DNA of 64,000 bases, from assembly GCA_963763955.1 (NCBI GenBank), contig CAVXQP010000007.1, forward strand, positions 61,108 through 125,107. Direction: 5' to 3'. Position numbers and translations under genes: made by a program. Of the stretch, positions 7,825 through 15,720 are shown piece after piece (position 1 is the stretch's first letter; each line of letters begins with the position of its first letter). The stretch is from DASUPK01 sp963763955 (lineage in GTDB: Bacteria; Actinomycetota; Thermoleophilia; Solirubrobacterales; 70-9). The notes beneath the pieces were generated by a model that worked only from the letters and a program-made list of their open reading frames with translations, searched no databases and was not told the DNA's origin.

Positions 7825-8916
7825 TTGAGCATCCAAACGGAGGACTTTCGCTTCGGCGTGTTGCGTAGGCAAGGGCGCAGGACATTCGAGGCGTTGGTCG
7901 ATGCCGGCCTGAACGTCACCCGCGGGCGGCCGCTGGACGGCGACGGCGTGCTCCTGCGCTGCCTGCCTTGGCTGACGGCCGGCCTGATCGCCTGCACCTT
8001 CCTGCCGCTGCTCTCGGATTGGCCGAGCACCGGCGACGTGATTGCCTTGAGCTTGGTTCCGGTCATTGTCGGCACGGCACTCTTCCTGCCCTGGGAGCGG
8101 CTGCCAACCTGGATGCAGGCGATCCCGCCCCTGCTCCCGCTCGCGATGGTGGCACTCGTCCGCGCCTCCCACGAGAGCGTCACCGCGGCGTACACACCGG
8201 TGGTCCTCCTCCCGGTCATCTGGTTCGCGTTCTACGGCACCCGCAAGCAGCTCCTGATCTCGGTGCTCGGGCTCGGCATCACCCTGGCGGTGCCGTCGCC
8301 CGCCTTCACCGGCTATCCGTCTCTCGAGCCGCTGGCGGCGCTCTTCTGGATGGCGGTCGCCGGGATCGCCGGCTTCTCGATCCACGCCCTGGTCCTTCAG
8401 CGCGAAAGGCTGCAGGCGCAGCTCGGCATGATGGCTCGCACCGACGCCCTCACCGGGCTTCCCAACCGACGCGCCTGGGATGAGGCGCTCGACCGCGAGC
8501 TCGCCCGCGCCAACCGCAGCGGTTTGCCCGTCTGCGTCGCCCTGCTGGACCTGGACCACTTCAAGGAGTTCAACGACCGCAACGGCCATCCCGCTGGGGA
8601 CACGCACCTGAAGGAGGCGGCGGCGCTGTGGAGCTCACGGCTCCGTTCGGCCGATCTGATGGCCCGCTATGGAGGCGAGGAGTTCTCGCTCCTGCTGTCG
8701 GCGACCGACGTCTCCCAGGCCCAGGACCTGGTCGAGATGCTGCGCGGCTGCGTCCCGAGCGGGGAGACGGTCTCGGCGGGAATCGCCGAGTGGGATGGCG
8801 TCGAATCCGCCGGCGAGCTGCTCGTCCGCGCGGACCGAGCGCTCTATGAGGCCAAGCGGAAGGGCCGCAACAGGACGGTCGCCCGCTACCTCGAAGAAGT
8901 CGAGTTAGCCGCCTGA
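7825..8916 (+). CDS. Membrane-anchored diguanylate cyclase (GGDEF)
   Basis: Makes cyclic di-GMP from two GTP. Of 363 aa, residues about 45-190 form a multi-helix membrane sensor region with no recognised ligand domain, and about 200-355 form the GGDEF domain. The active-site loop is 'RYGGEEFSLL', so catalysis is expected. An RxxD inhibitory site ('RSAD') lies five residues before GGEEF, so product inhibition is also expected. The metal-binding Asp is in 'LLDLDHFKEFND'. The start is TTG with AAAGGG upstream. It ends 12 bp inside the convergent hydrolase gene. Confidence 0.93.
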   Translation: MSIQTEDFRFGVLRRQGRRTFEALVDAGLNVTRGRPLDGDGVLLRCLPWLTAGLIACTFLPLLSDWPSTGDVIALSLVPVIVGTALFLPWERLPTWMQAIPPLLPLAMVALVRASHESVTAAYTPVVLLPVIWFAFYGTRKQLLISVLGLGITLAVPSPAFTGYPSLEPLAALFWMAVAGIAGFSIHALVLQRERLQAQLGMMARTDALTGLPNRRAWDEALDRELARANRSGLPVCVALLDLDHFKEFNDRNGHPAGDTHLKEAAALWSSRLRSADLMARYGGEEFSLLLSATDVSQAQDLVEMLRGCVPSGETVSAGIAEWDGVESAGELLVRADRALYEAKRKGRNRTVARYLEEVELAA

Positions 8917-9744
8917 TCGTCGTCGAGCGCGCTCCCAGTAGCGATTGAGGCCGGACCACTGCTGCTCGGGCGGCACCGCCTGCAGCATGGCTGCGCCGCT
9001 CTCGGGATCCGCGAGCTCGGCGACACGCTCCCGGTAGCGCCGCTCGAACTCCTCCGAGGGAAGCTCTCTGGCCAGCTGGGCCTGCTCCCGGAGCCGCTCT
9101 CGGACCAGCTCGAGGTGCGTCTCCGGATGGTCGACCTCCCCGAAGTGGGTCAGCCCGAGACTGGCCGGCTGCCAGTCGAGGATCCGGTCGATCGATTCCT
9201 CCCAGAGCTCCGGGTCGATGTCGGGCGGTGGCGTCGGCGGCATCACGAAGTCGCTGGGAGGGATACGCACCGCCGCGGTGTCTCCGACGAAGGCACGCCC
9301 CGTGGGCGGGTGCAGATAGCTGACATGGTGGGAGGCGTGTCCGGGGGTGTAGGCGACGCGAAAGCCGAGCACCTCCTCCCCACCGCTCAGCGGGTTGAGG
9401 TTGCTCTCCGGCACCGGCGCCACCTCACCCCAGAGGCGCTCCATCTGGTCGCCATAGAGCCGCTCGGCGCTCCCCAGCAACTTGGACGGGTCGGCGAGGT
9501 GAGGGGCGCCGCGCTCGTGGACGTAGACCGCCAGGTCGGGCCAGCGCCGGACCAGGTTCCCGGAGGCGCCGGCGTGGTCGAGATGGATGTGGGTGAGCAG
9601 GAGGGCGCGCGGCTCCATGCCGTCCAGGGCCTCGATCAGGTTCTCCATCGAGCTGGTCGGGCCGGGGTCGATGAGGACGCCGTCGATCTCCCAGCAGCCG
9701 ATCACCCGCTCCCGGCCGAGGTGTCTGACGTCGATGAGCCTCAT
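8905..9744 (-). CDS. MBL-fold metallo-hydrolase
   Basis: A zinc hydrolase of 279 aa in the metallo-beta-lactamase superfamily. The metal-binding motif 'LLTHIHLDHAG' (HxHxDH), the downstream His in 'TPGHASHHVSYL' and the Asp in 'FVGDTAAV' are all present. The C-terminal about 80 residues are helical and charged, as in glyoxalase-II-like or quinolone-signal-type members, but the substrate is open. Its ATG overlaps the amine oxidase stop (ATGA, 9741-9744), so the two are one transcript. The last 12 bp overlap the end of the GGDEF gene. Confidence 0.9.
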   Translation of the reverse strand: MRLIDVRHLGRERVIGCWEIDGVLIDPGPTSSMENLIEALDGMEPRALLLTHIHLDHAGASGNLVRRWPDLAVYVHERGAPHLADPSKLLGSAERLYGDQMERLWGEVAPVPESNLNPLSGGEEVLGFRVAYTPGHASHHVSYLHPPTGRAFVGDTAAVRIPPSDFVMPPTPPPDIDPELWEESIDRILDWQPASLGLTHFGEVDHPETHLELVRERLREQAQLARELPSEEFERRYRERVAELADPESGAAMLQAVPPEQQWSGLNRYWERARRRSGG

Positions 9745-11144
9745 CCGGGGACGCTGCGCGCAGCCGGTGCGGCGCGCGCGCCCGCGGCCGTCGCGACGGC
9801 CGACCCCTCGCTCCGCATGACCTCGGCGGCGGCTCGCTTCCCCGACTGGATGGCGCCGTCCATGTAGCCCATCCAGCGAGTCGCCGTCTCGGTCCCAGCC
9901 CAATGGATCCGGCCGACCGGTTCCCGCAGCGCCCGGCCGTAACCGGTCCAGGCGCCGGGCCCGAGGACCCCCGCGTAGCAGCCACGCGAGTACGGCTCGG
10001 AGCTCCAGTCCTTCTCCACATAGAGGACCGGGTGGCCTGCGCGCCGCCCGAAGAGGCGCTGGAAGCCCTTGAGGACGGCGTCGCGGCGTTCGGCCTCGGG
10101 GCGCGCGCCCAGCTCCCGCGCCTCGCGGCCCTCCAGGAAGCCGATCAGCCCGGGCCTGCCGTGCGCCGGGGTGTTGTCGAAGACGACCTGGGTTGGCCCG
10201 GGCAGGCTGACCGCCTGGCCGCTGAGGCCGTCATCGCGCCAGAAGGGCTCCTCATATACGGCCATGCACTTGATCACCGAGCCCATCGGCATCCGCTGTG
10301 TGAGCTGGTCGCGCGATCCGGGCAGCGGCGGGTCGTAGGTGATCCGGCCGGCGAGGGCCGGGGGGATCGCGACGATCGCGCGCCTTGCCCTCACCTCGCC
10401 GGCGACGACGCCGTCCCCTTCCGAGCGGATCGCCCCGACCGGGGCCGAGAGCTCAACGCGGTCGCCGAGCTCCTCGGCCATGCGGATCGCGAGTTGCTGG
10501 GTGCCGCCCGAGAGCCGATCCTGCTGCGCCCCTCCCTCGGTGTCGAGAAGATCGTCCCAGCCACCCGCGGCCGCTGCGTAGAAGAGGACGTGCAGCAGGG
10601 AGATGTCCGCGGGCTCGACCGAGAACACGGCCCGGCAGGCGGTGGCGAGGGCCTCCCGCGCGGTACCCGTCCGTGCCGCCCCGCGGATCCAACTGGCGAA
10701 GGTCTGCTCGTCGAGGCGCTCGGCGTCCTCGGACTCCCAGGGTGCCTCGGCCGAGACGCGCCTGATCAGCCGCTTCAGGCGCAGATCGGCGCGCCCGTAG
10801 TCGACCATCACCAGCGGCCCGAGCATCGGAATCGTGCCGCGGTAGCGCTTCAGCTGCCCACGGTCTGTCTCGAAGAGGTTCTTCCCCTCGGCGTGCTGCG
10901 GGTAAGTCTCGATGCCGAGGTCCTCGGCGAGGGCCACGACCTCGTGCTGGGTCGGCCCGACCCACTGGCCGCCGAGCTCCACCAGGTCCTCGGGACGGTC
11001 GCCGACCGACTGGCTCAGGGTACGGCCGCCCACTCGGTCACGGGCCTCGAGGACCTGGACGTCCAGGCCCGCGCCGGCGAGCTCGCGCGCCGCGGTCAGG
11101 CCCGCGAGCCCCGCGCCGACAACCAGGACGTCACAGTCATGCAT
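9741..11144 (-). CDS. Flavin-dependent monoamine oxidase family protein
   Basis: An FAD amine oxidase of 467 aa that oxidises amines to imines/aldehydes with H2O2 release. The N-terminal dinucleotide-binding motif is 'LVVGAGLAGLTAARELA' with 'EARDRVGGRT', followed by 'LGGQWVGPTQ'. The C-terminal FAD motif is 'IHWAGTETATRWMGYMDGA'. It is the first gene of a two-gene unit with the metallo-hydrolase. The start looks leaderless: a GATACT -10 (11157-11152 on this strand) lies 7 nt before ATG, with no ribosome site. It diverges from the MFS-MerR operon across a 61-bp gap. The amine substrate is unknown. Confidence 0.92.
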   Translation of the reverse strand: MHDCDVLVVGAGLAGLTAARELAGAGLDVQVLEARDRVGGRTLSQSVGDRPEDLVELGGQWVGPTQHEVVALAEDLGIETYPQHAEGKNLFETDRGQLKRYRGTIPMLGPLVMVDYGRADLRLKRLIRRVSAEAPWESEDAERLDEQTFASWIRGAARTGTAREALATACRAVFSVEPADISLLHVLFYAAAAGGWDDLLDTEGGAQQDRLSGGTQQLAIRMAEELGDRVELSAPVGAIRSEGDGVVAGEVRARRAIVAIPPALAGRITYDPPLPGSRDQLTQRMPMGSVIKCMAVYEEPFWRDDGLSGQAVSLPGPTQVVFDNTPAHGRPGLIGFLEGREARELGARPEAERRDAVLKGFQRLFGRRAGHPVLYVEKDWSSEPYSRGCYAGVLGPGAWTGYGRALREPVGRIHWAGTETATRWMGYMDGAIQSGKRAAAEVMRSEGSAVATAAGARAAPAARSVPG

Positions 11145-11190
11145 CGCCGTAAGTATCCCCGTCCGGGCGATTGGCGAATGGTGCCCTGGC

Positions 11191-11196
11191 TATACT
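11191..11196 (+). promoter_or_regulatory. -10 box of the MFS-MerR operon
   Basis: TATACT lies 9 nt before the GTG start at 11206, so transcription should begin at or just before the start codon (leaderless mRNA). No good -35 element is visible at normal spacing. Confidence 0.5.
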
Positions 11197-11200
11197 GATT

Positions 11201-11216
11201 CTTACGTGAACGTAAG
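11201..11216. promoter_or_regulatory. 16-bp perfect palindrome, likely MerR operator
   Basis: CTTACGTGAACGTAAG has perfect 7-bp arms around a GA centre. It covers the expected transcription start and the GTG start codon of the exporter gene. Short MerR-family repressors such as LiuR recognise TTACGT-NN-ACGTAA-type palindromes. The last gene of this operon is a MerR regulator, so autorepression is the natural reading. Confidence 0.65.
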
Positions 11217-12723
11217 CTTTAGAGATACGATCGAGCGGAGCCGCTACCGGCCAGGGGTGGCGGCCGAGCACCCCCACTACAAGTGGTGGGCGCTCAGCTG
11301 TACGAGCCTGGGGATGCTGCTCGCGACGATCAACTCGGGCACTCTGATCATCGCCCTGCCCGATCTCGAGCGCTCCCTGGGGACCAGCCTGCTCCAGCTC
11401 GTCTGGGTGATCCTCGCCTACATGATCTCCTCGACGGTCCTGGTGCTGACGGCGGGACGGCTCTCCGACCTCTTCGGCCGGAAGAAGGCCTATGTCGGCG
11501 GCTTCATCCTCTTCACCCTCGCCTCCTTCGGGGCGGGGTTTTCCGGCAGCGGCACGGAGCTGATCCTGTGGCGAATCCTGCAAGGAGTCGGCGCCGCGTT
11601 CCTGTTCGCGAACGCCGCCGCGCTGGTAACCGACGCCTTCCCGAAGGAACAGCTCGGCCTGGCGATGGGCACCAACACGATGGTCGCTGCGGTCGGTCTG
11701 GTGATCGGTCCCGTCCTCGGCGGGGCACTGGTCTCGATCGGCTGGCAATGGGTCTTCTGGTTCAACATCCCGCTCGGCCTGGCCGGGGCCGTCTGGGGGG
11801 CGCTGGTCCTACATGAGCTCGCCAAGCCGGACACTCAGCGCGGGCTCGACCTGCCCGGCACTGGCGTCTTCGTCGTCGGCCTCACCGGCCTGGTCTACGG
11901 CGTCTCCAAGGGCGGCCTCTCCGGATGGACCGAGCCGATCGTGATCGCCTCGCTGATCGTCGCGGCCGTGCTCCTGCCGCTCTTCGTGCTGATCGAGAGC
12001 AGGGCGACCGCCCCGATGCTCGACCTCACCCTCTTCAAGAACCGCCTGTTCGCGGCGGCCACCGGCGCGGCCTTCATCAACGGCCTCTCGCGCTTCGCAC
12101 TGCTCTTCCTCTTCGTCTTCTACTTCCAGGGCGTCCAGGGAGACGATCCGATCACAGCTGGGATCAAGCTGTCGCCGATGGCGATCGGGATGCTCATCTC
12201 CTCGCCTCTGGCCGGGATCTGGGCGGACCGCCGCGGCTCGCGCATGCTCGCCGCGCTCGGGATGCTGGTCTCAGCCGGCGCACTCGCCGGCATGACGACC
12301 CTTGGGCAGACCAGCCCCTATTGGGAGACCGCGCTGTGGCTCGGACTTGTCGGGATCGGCTCGGGCATGTTCAACTCGCCCAATACAGCCGCGATGATGG
12401 GCGCCGTTCCCGCCAACCGCCGGGGGATCGCCGCCGGCGCGCGGACCATGCTGCAGAACACCGGCGCCGTTCTCTCGATCGCCTTCGTGCTCGCCATCGT
12501 GACGGCGGCCGTGCCCAAGGACGTCCTCTTCAAGATCTTCTCGGGCCTGGCCTCGGGCCTGCCGGCCTCCGAGCTCGACATCTTCATCCACAACATGCAC
12601 ACCGCGCTCTGGGTCCTGGCCGCCACCTCGCTGATCGGCGCGGGGGTCTCCCTTCTCCGGCCGCGGCACGTCAAGCATCCAGTGGCGGATGCGCTGCCGG
12701 CCGCGGATCGGATCGCGGCATGA
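11206..12723 (+). CDS. MFS drug exporter (DHA2/EmrB-QacA type)
   Basis: A proton-driven multidrug exporter of about 505 aa with 14 predicted membrane helices. Conserved pieces are 'INSGTLIIALPDLERSL' in helix 1, the motif-A loop 'GRLSDLFGRKKAYVGGF' between helices 2 and 3, and 'GVGAAFLFANAAALVTDAFP'. I chose GTG 11206 because TATACT sits 9 nt upstream, the leaderless spacing seen elsewhere in the window; GTG 11257 is an alternative. Its stop overlaps the MerR start (ATGA). The operator over its start suggests release by a ligand of the downstream MerR protein. Cargo is unknown. Confidence 0.9.
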   Translation: MNVSFRDTIERSRYRPGVAAEHPHYKWWALSCTSLGMLLATINSGTLIIALPDLERSLGTSLLQLVWVILAYMISSTVLVLTAGRLSDLFGRKKAYVGGFILFTLASFGAGFSGSGTELILWRILQGVGAAFLFANAAALVTDAFPKEQLGLAMGTNTMVAAVGLVIGPVLGGALVSIGWQWVFWFNIPLGLAGAVWGALVLHELAKPDTQRGLDLPGTGVFVVGLTGLVYGVSKGGLSGWTEPIVIASLIVAAVLLPLFVLIESRATAPMLDLTLFKNRLFAAATGAAFINGLSRFALLFLFVFYFQGVQGDDPITAGIKLSPMAIGMLISSPLAGIWADRRGSRMLAALGMLVSAGALAGMTTLGQTSPYWETALWLGLVGIGSGMFNSPNTAAMMGAVPANRRGIAAGARTMLQNTGAVLSIAFVLAIVTAAVPKDVLFKIFSGLASGLPASELDIFIHNMHTALWVLAATSLIGAGVSLLRPRHVKHPVADALPAADRIAA

Positions 12724-13181
12724 CCGAGGAGCGGCGCTTCCGGATCGGCGACCTGGCGAAGCTCACCGAGACCACGCCGAGGACCATCCGCTACTACGAG
12801 GAGATCGGCCTGCTCGCGTCCGAGAAGCGCGAGCCCGGCGAGCACCGGACCTATGGCGAGGAGGACCTCGAACGCCTCCAGGAGCTGCTTGGCCTGCGCG
12901 AGCTGCTCGGCGTCTCGCTTGAGGAGTTGCGCGAGCTCGCCGCCGCCGAGAGCGCCCGCGCCTCGCTGCGACGAGAGTGGCAGGCCGGGATCGAGGACCC
13001 CGTCCGCCAGCGCCAGGTCCTCGAGCAGTCGCTCGGGCACATCGAGAACCAGCTCTCCCTGCTCCGACACCGGCGCGACGAGATCGACAAGCTCTCCGGC
13101 GAGCTGGAGACCAGGCGGCGCCGGGTCCGCGACCGGCTGCGCGCGCTGGAACGCAAAGGCGCCGGCGCTAAGGCAGGCTGA
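12720..13181 (+). CDS. MerR-family transcriptional regulator
   Basis: A DNA-binding regulator of 153 aa. Residues 6-75 form the winged-helix MerR domain ('FRIGDLAKLTETTPRTIRYY', 'YEEIGLL', 'YGEEDLERL'), followed by a long coiled-coil dimerisation helix rich in Glu/Arg. There is no Cys-based metal site, so a small-molecule sensor or a TipAL/LiuR-like short repressor fits best. Its ATG overlaps the exporter stop. The likely target is the palindrome at 11201-11216, which would regulate the exporter, itself and perhaps the divergent amine oxidase. Its 3' end overlaps the convergent PhzF gene by 14 bp. Confidence 0.92.
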   Translation: MTEERRFRIGDLAKLTETTPRTIRYYEEIGLLASEKREPGEHRTYGEEDLERLQELLGLRELLGVSLEELRELAAAESARASLRREWQAGIEDPVRQRQVLEQSLGHIENQLSLLRHRRDEIDKLSGELETRRRRVRDRLRALERKGAGAKAG

Positions 13182-14022
13182 CCTCGCCGTCGAACACGGG
13201 GATCACGCCGCCGGCCACCCGGGGACGCCCGTCCTCCATCTCCACCTCCAGCACACTCGGCCGCCCCATCTCCTCACCCTGGCGTATGACCACGCGCTCG
13301 CAGCCGGTGCGCTCGGACAGATAGGCGCCCAACGGCCCGGCCGCGGACCCGGTGGCCGGGTCCTCTCCCATCTCGGCCGTGCGGGTGAACGACCGGGCCC
13401 GTGCCTCACCGCGGTCGGGCTCGCACCAGACGAGGTAGATGACCATCGAGCCGTGGGGCTCCGAGAGCTCGTAGATGGTCGAGTAGTCCGGCAGGGCCCG
13501 GGCGAGGACCTCGTGCTCGGCGACCGGTGCCATCACGTGGGGCATCCCGGTCGAGACGACCTGCGGCGGCAGCTCGGGATGGGCGTCCTCGGGCCGCAGC
13601 CCGACGGCCGCCATCACCGCCTCGCGCTCGAGCTCGGGGCCGAACTCGGCCTCGTTCTGCAGCATCGAGGCACTCCAGCCCACGTTCTGCTCCTCGACGT
13701 GGATCGGCTGGAGGCCCGCCACGGTCTCCTGCACGAAGTTCGCCCGGTCGAGGCCGCGCCAGCGGGCCACCGCGACCGCGGTCCCAAGCGACGGATGGCC
13801 GGCGAAGGGCAATTCCTCGTGGGGGTCCCAGATCCGGTTGCGGTAATCGGCACCCTCGGCGCGAGCGCACTGCACGAATGTCGTCTCGGAGAGCCGCGTC
13901 TCCTTGGCCAGGGCGAGCATGGTCTCCTCGCTCACATCGTCGGCTGAGTCGACCACGGCGAGCCCGTTGCCGGCCAGTGGGCGCTCCGCGAAGACGTCCA
14001 ACCAGGAGATCCGGTGGGTCAT
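13168..14022 (-). CDS. PhzF-family isomerase/epimerase
   Basis: A PhzF-like protein of 284 aa with the two-lobed diaminopimelate-epimerase-type fold. The N-terminal family signature 'WLDVFAERPLAGNGLAVV' is present, as is 'ELPFAGHPSLGTA'; the C-terminal lobe carries 'MGEDPATGSAAGPLGAYL', the anion-hole motif. The glutamate general acid used by true PhzF is not clearly identified, and most members of this family have unknown substrates. I chose ATG 14022 because it matches the family N-terminus; there is no strong ribosome site. Confidence 0.9.
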   Translation of the reverse strand: MTHRISWLDVFAERPLAGNGLAVVDSADDVSEETMLALAKETRLSETTFVQCARAEGADYRNRIWDPHEELPFAGHPSLGTAVAVARWRGLDRANFVQETVAGLQPIHVEEQNVGWSASMLQNEAEFGPELEREAVMAAVGLRPEDAHPELPPQVVSTGMPHVMAPVAEHEVLARALPDYSTIYELSEPHGSMVIYLVWCEPDRGEARARSFTRTAEMGEDPATGSAAGPLGAYLSERTGCERVVIRQGEEMGRPSVLEVEMEDGRPRVAGGVIPVFDGEVSLP

Positions 14023-14109
14023 TCGTACATGATCGCGATCGTGCTCCGGGGTCCGTCGCCCCGCGTAGGGTCTGGCCGCGGAAGGCAATCCAAATAGGGA
14101 GCGAGAAAC

Positions 14110-14730
14110 ATGGACGAGACTTATCCGCTGACTTACTCCGTCGACTATCCGGACCGGGAGCTCAACCGGCTCACCACGTTCTTCCGGATCTTCACCATCA
14201 TCCCGATCGCGATCGTGCTCGGAGCCGTCGCCCACGCAAGCTACGGCGGCTGGAACGACCAGGGAACCACGTACGCCGCGGCCGGCGGGCTGCTGATCGC
14301 AGGGCCCCTGCTGATGATTCTGTTCCGGAAGAAGTACCCCCGCTGGTGGTTCGACTGGAATCGCGAGCTGCTGCGCTTCTCGAACAGGGTCGCCATCTAT
14401 CTGGCGCTGCTCAACGACCAGTACCCATCGACCGACGAGCAGCAGTCCCTGCATCTCGAGATCGCCTACCCGAACGTCGAAAGCGAGTTGGGTCGCGGCA
14501 TGCCGCTGGTCAAGTGGCTGCTGGCGATCCCGCATTACGTCGTGCTGTTCTTCCTCACCATCGGGGCGTTCTTCGCCGTGATCTTCGCCTGGTTCGCGAT
14601 CCTGTTCACCGGGCGCTATCCGAGATCGATCTTCGACTTCGTCGTCGGGGTGGCGCGATGGCACAACCGAGTGACGGCCTACGCGCTGATCCTCGTCACC
14701 GACAAGTACCCGCCCTTCTCCCTCGAGTAG
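14110..14730 (+). CDS. DUF4389 membrane protein
   Basis: A membrane protein of 206 aa that resembles the DUF4389 family of actinobacteria. Predicted membrane segments lie at about residues 25-45, 58-78, 130-165 and perhaps 185-200. Conserved-looking elements are 'YPDRELNRLTTFFRIFTIIP', 'KKYPRWWFDWNRELLRFSNR' and 'LTGRYP'-type 'FTGRYPRSIFDFVVG'. AGGGAG lies 10 nt before the ATG. The function of the family is unknown. It is monocistronic, followed after 4 bp by a convergent methyltransferase. Confidence 0.8.
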   Translation: MDETYPLTYSVDYPDRELNRLTTFFRIFTIIPIAIVLGAVAHASYGGWNDQGTTYAAAGGLLIAGPLLMILFRKKYPRWWFDWNRELLRFSNRVAIYLALLNDQYPSTDEQQSLHLEIAYPNVESELGRGMPLVKWLLAIPHYVVLFFLTIGAFFAVIFAWFAILFTGRYPRSIFDFVVGVARWHNRVTAYALILVTDKYPPFSLE

Positions 14731-14734
14731 GGCT

Positions 14735-15397
14735 TCAGCCGCCGGGACGCCGCGCGCGATAGAGGGCGAGGGTCCCGAAGGGGGTGCGGAGGCTGTCCGT
14801 CTGCTCCGCACCCTCCAGGCCGGCCTCTTCGAAGATGGCGGGGAGCTCGCCGCGGTAGTTCTCGGCGGTGTTCTCGAAGCCGTCCAGCAGGCGGATGCCG
14901 AGGAAGGCGACGGCCATCGCCGGATCGGAGGGCCGGCCCCAGTCGGCTACGTGCAGCTCGCCGCCCTCGCGTAGCACGCGGGCGATCTCCTCTGCGCTCC
15001 GCCGCTTCGGCTCGGGGTCGAGATGGTGAAAGAAGAGCGTCGAGAGCACCAGGTCGAAGCTCCCGTCCTCGTAGGGGAGCTGGGTCGAGAGGCCCACGTC
15101 GAGCTCCAGCGTCACCCCTGCCCGCTCGGCCTTTCGCCGCGCGCGACTGAGCATCTCCGGGTCGGCATCAAGGCCAGCCATCTCTACACGCGGCTCGCGC
15201 CTCTTCACCTCGATCGCGAGTGTGCCGGTGCCGCAGCCGAGATCGAGGACGCGCTGGCCGGGACCCGGTGCCGCCTGCTCGATCAGCAGCTCCTTGAAGC
15301 GCCCCTCCCTGGTCGTCGCCCGGACCAGCGGGTCATAGATCCGGGTGAGGGCCGGGAAGCGAAGCGCCGGCAGATAGCTCCGCGACTCAGTGGGCAT
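14735..15397 (-). CDS. Class I SAM-dependent methyltransferase
   Basis: A 220-aa methyltransferase with the standard Rossmann fold. Motif I is 'VLDLGCGTGTLAIE', the acidic residue after strand 2 is in 'AGLDADPEML', motif II is 'FDLVLSTLFFHHL' and motif III is 'VLREGGELHVADWG'. The layout resembles UbiE/arsenite or small-molecule methyltransferases. The substrate is unknown. Its start overlaps the DUF4396 gene by 11 bp, so it is the last gene of the CsoR-regulated permease unit and may be co-expressed with it. Confidence 0.9.
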   Translation of the reverse strand: MPTESRSYLPALRFPALTRIYDPLVRATTREGRFKELLIEQAAPGPGQRVLDLGCGTGTLAIEVKRREPRVEMAGLDADPEMLSRARRKAERAGVTLELDVGLSTQLPYEDGSFDLVLSTLFFHHLDPEPKRRSAEEIARVLREGGELHVADWGRPSDPAMAVAFLGIRLLDGFENTAENYRGELPAIFEEAGLEGAEQTDSLRTPFGTLALYRARRPGG

Positions 15398-15720
15398 GTT
15401 GCTCGTGCATCAGCGCGACTGCGAACCCGGCCGCAATGCTGCCGTAGAAGAGCGGGTCCCCCAGCCCGGCGCCCAGGGCACTCGGGATCAGGATCACGAT
15501 CAGGTTGTAGATCACCTCCATGATCGTGATCGAGACCGTCTCAGAGGCCACGGCGGTCGAGACGATTGTGCGGGGTTCCAGCCGGGCCCGGATCAGGGGA
15601 ATCGCGACCAGCAGGAAGCCGAAGAAATAGGCGAGCACGATCGCGAGCGACGTCTCGGCGACGTTGCCCCCCGTTGAACTCCGAGCGATCGGGCGACTGA
15701 GTGTGGCTGCCGGCTTCCAT
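15387..15720 (-). CDS. DUF4396-like membrane protein, frameshifted
   Basis: A small two- to three-helix membrane protein resembling the C-terminal part of DUF4396 proteins ('SETVSITIMEVIYNLIVIL', 'GLGDPLFYGSIAAG', His-rich end). As read, the frame opens only from GTG 15638. An ATG at 15720 overlaps the permease stop (TGATG), and its frame runs into the DUF4396 frame if one G is removed from a run of six (15667-15672). The corrected product is about 110 aa and starts 'MEAGSHTQSPDRSEFNGG'. I think the gene is intact in the cell and the G6 run holds a one-base error; true decay or slippage cannot be excluded. Confidence 0.6.
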
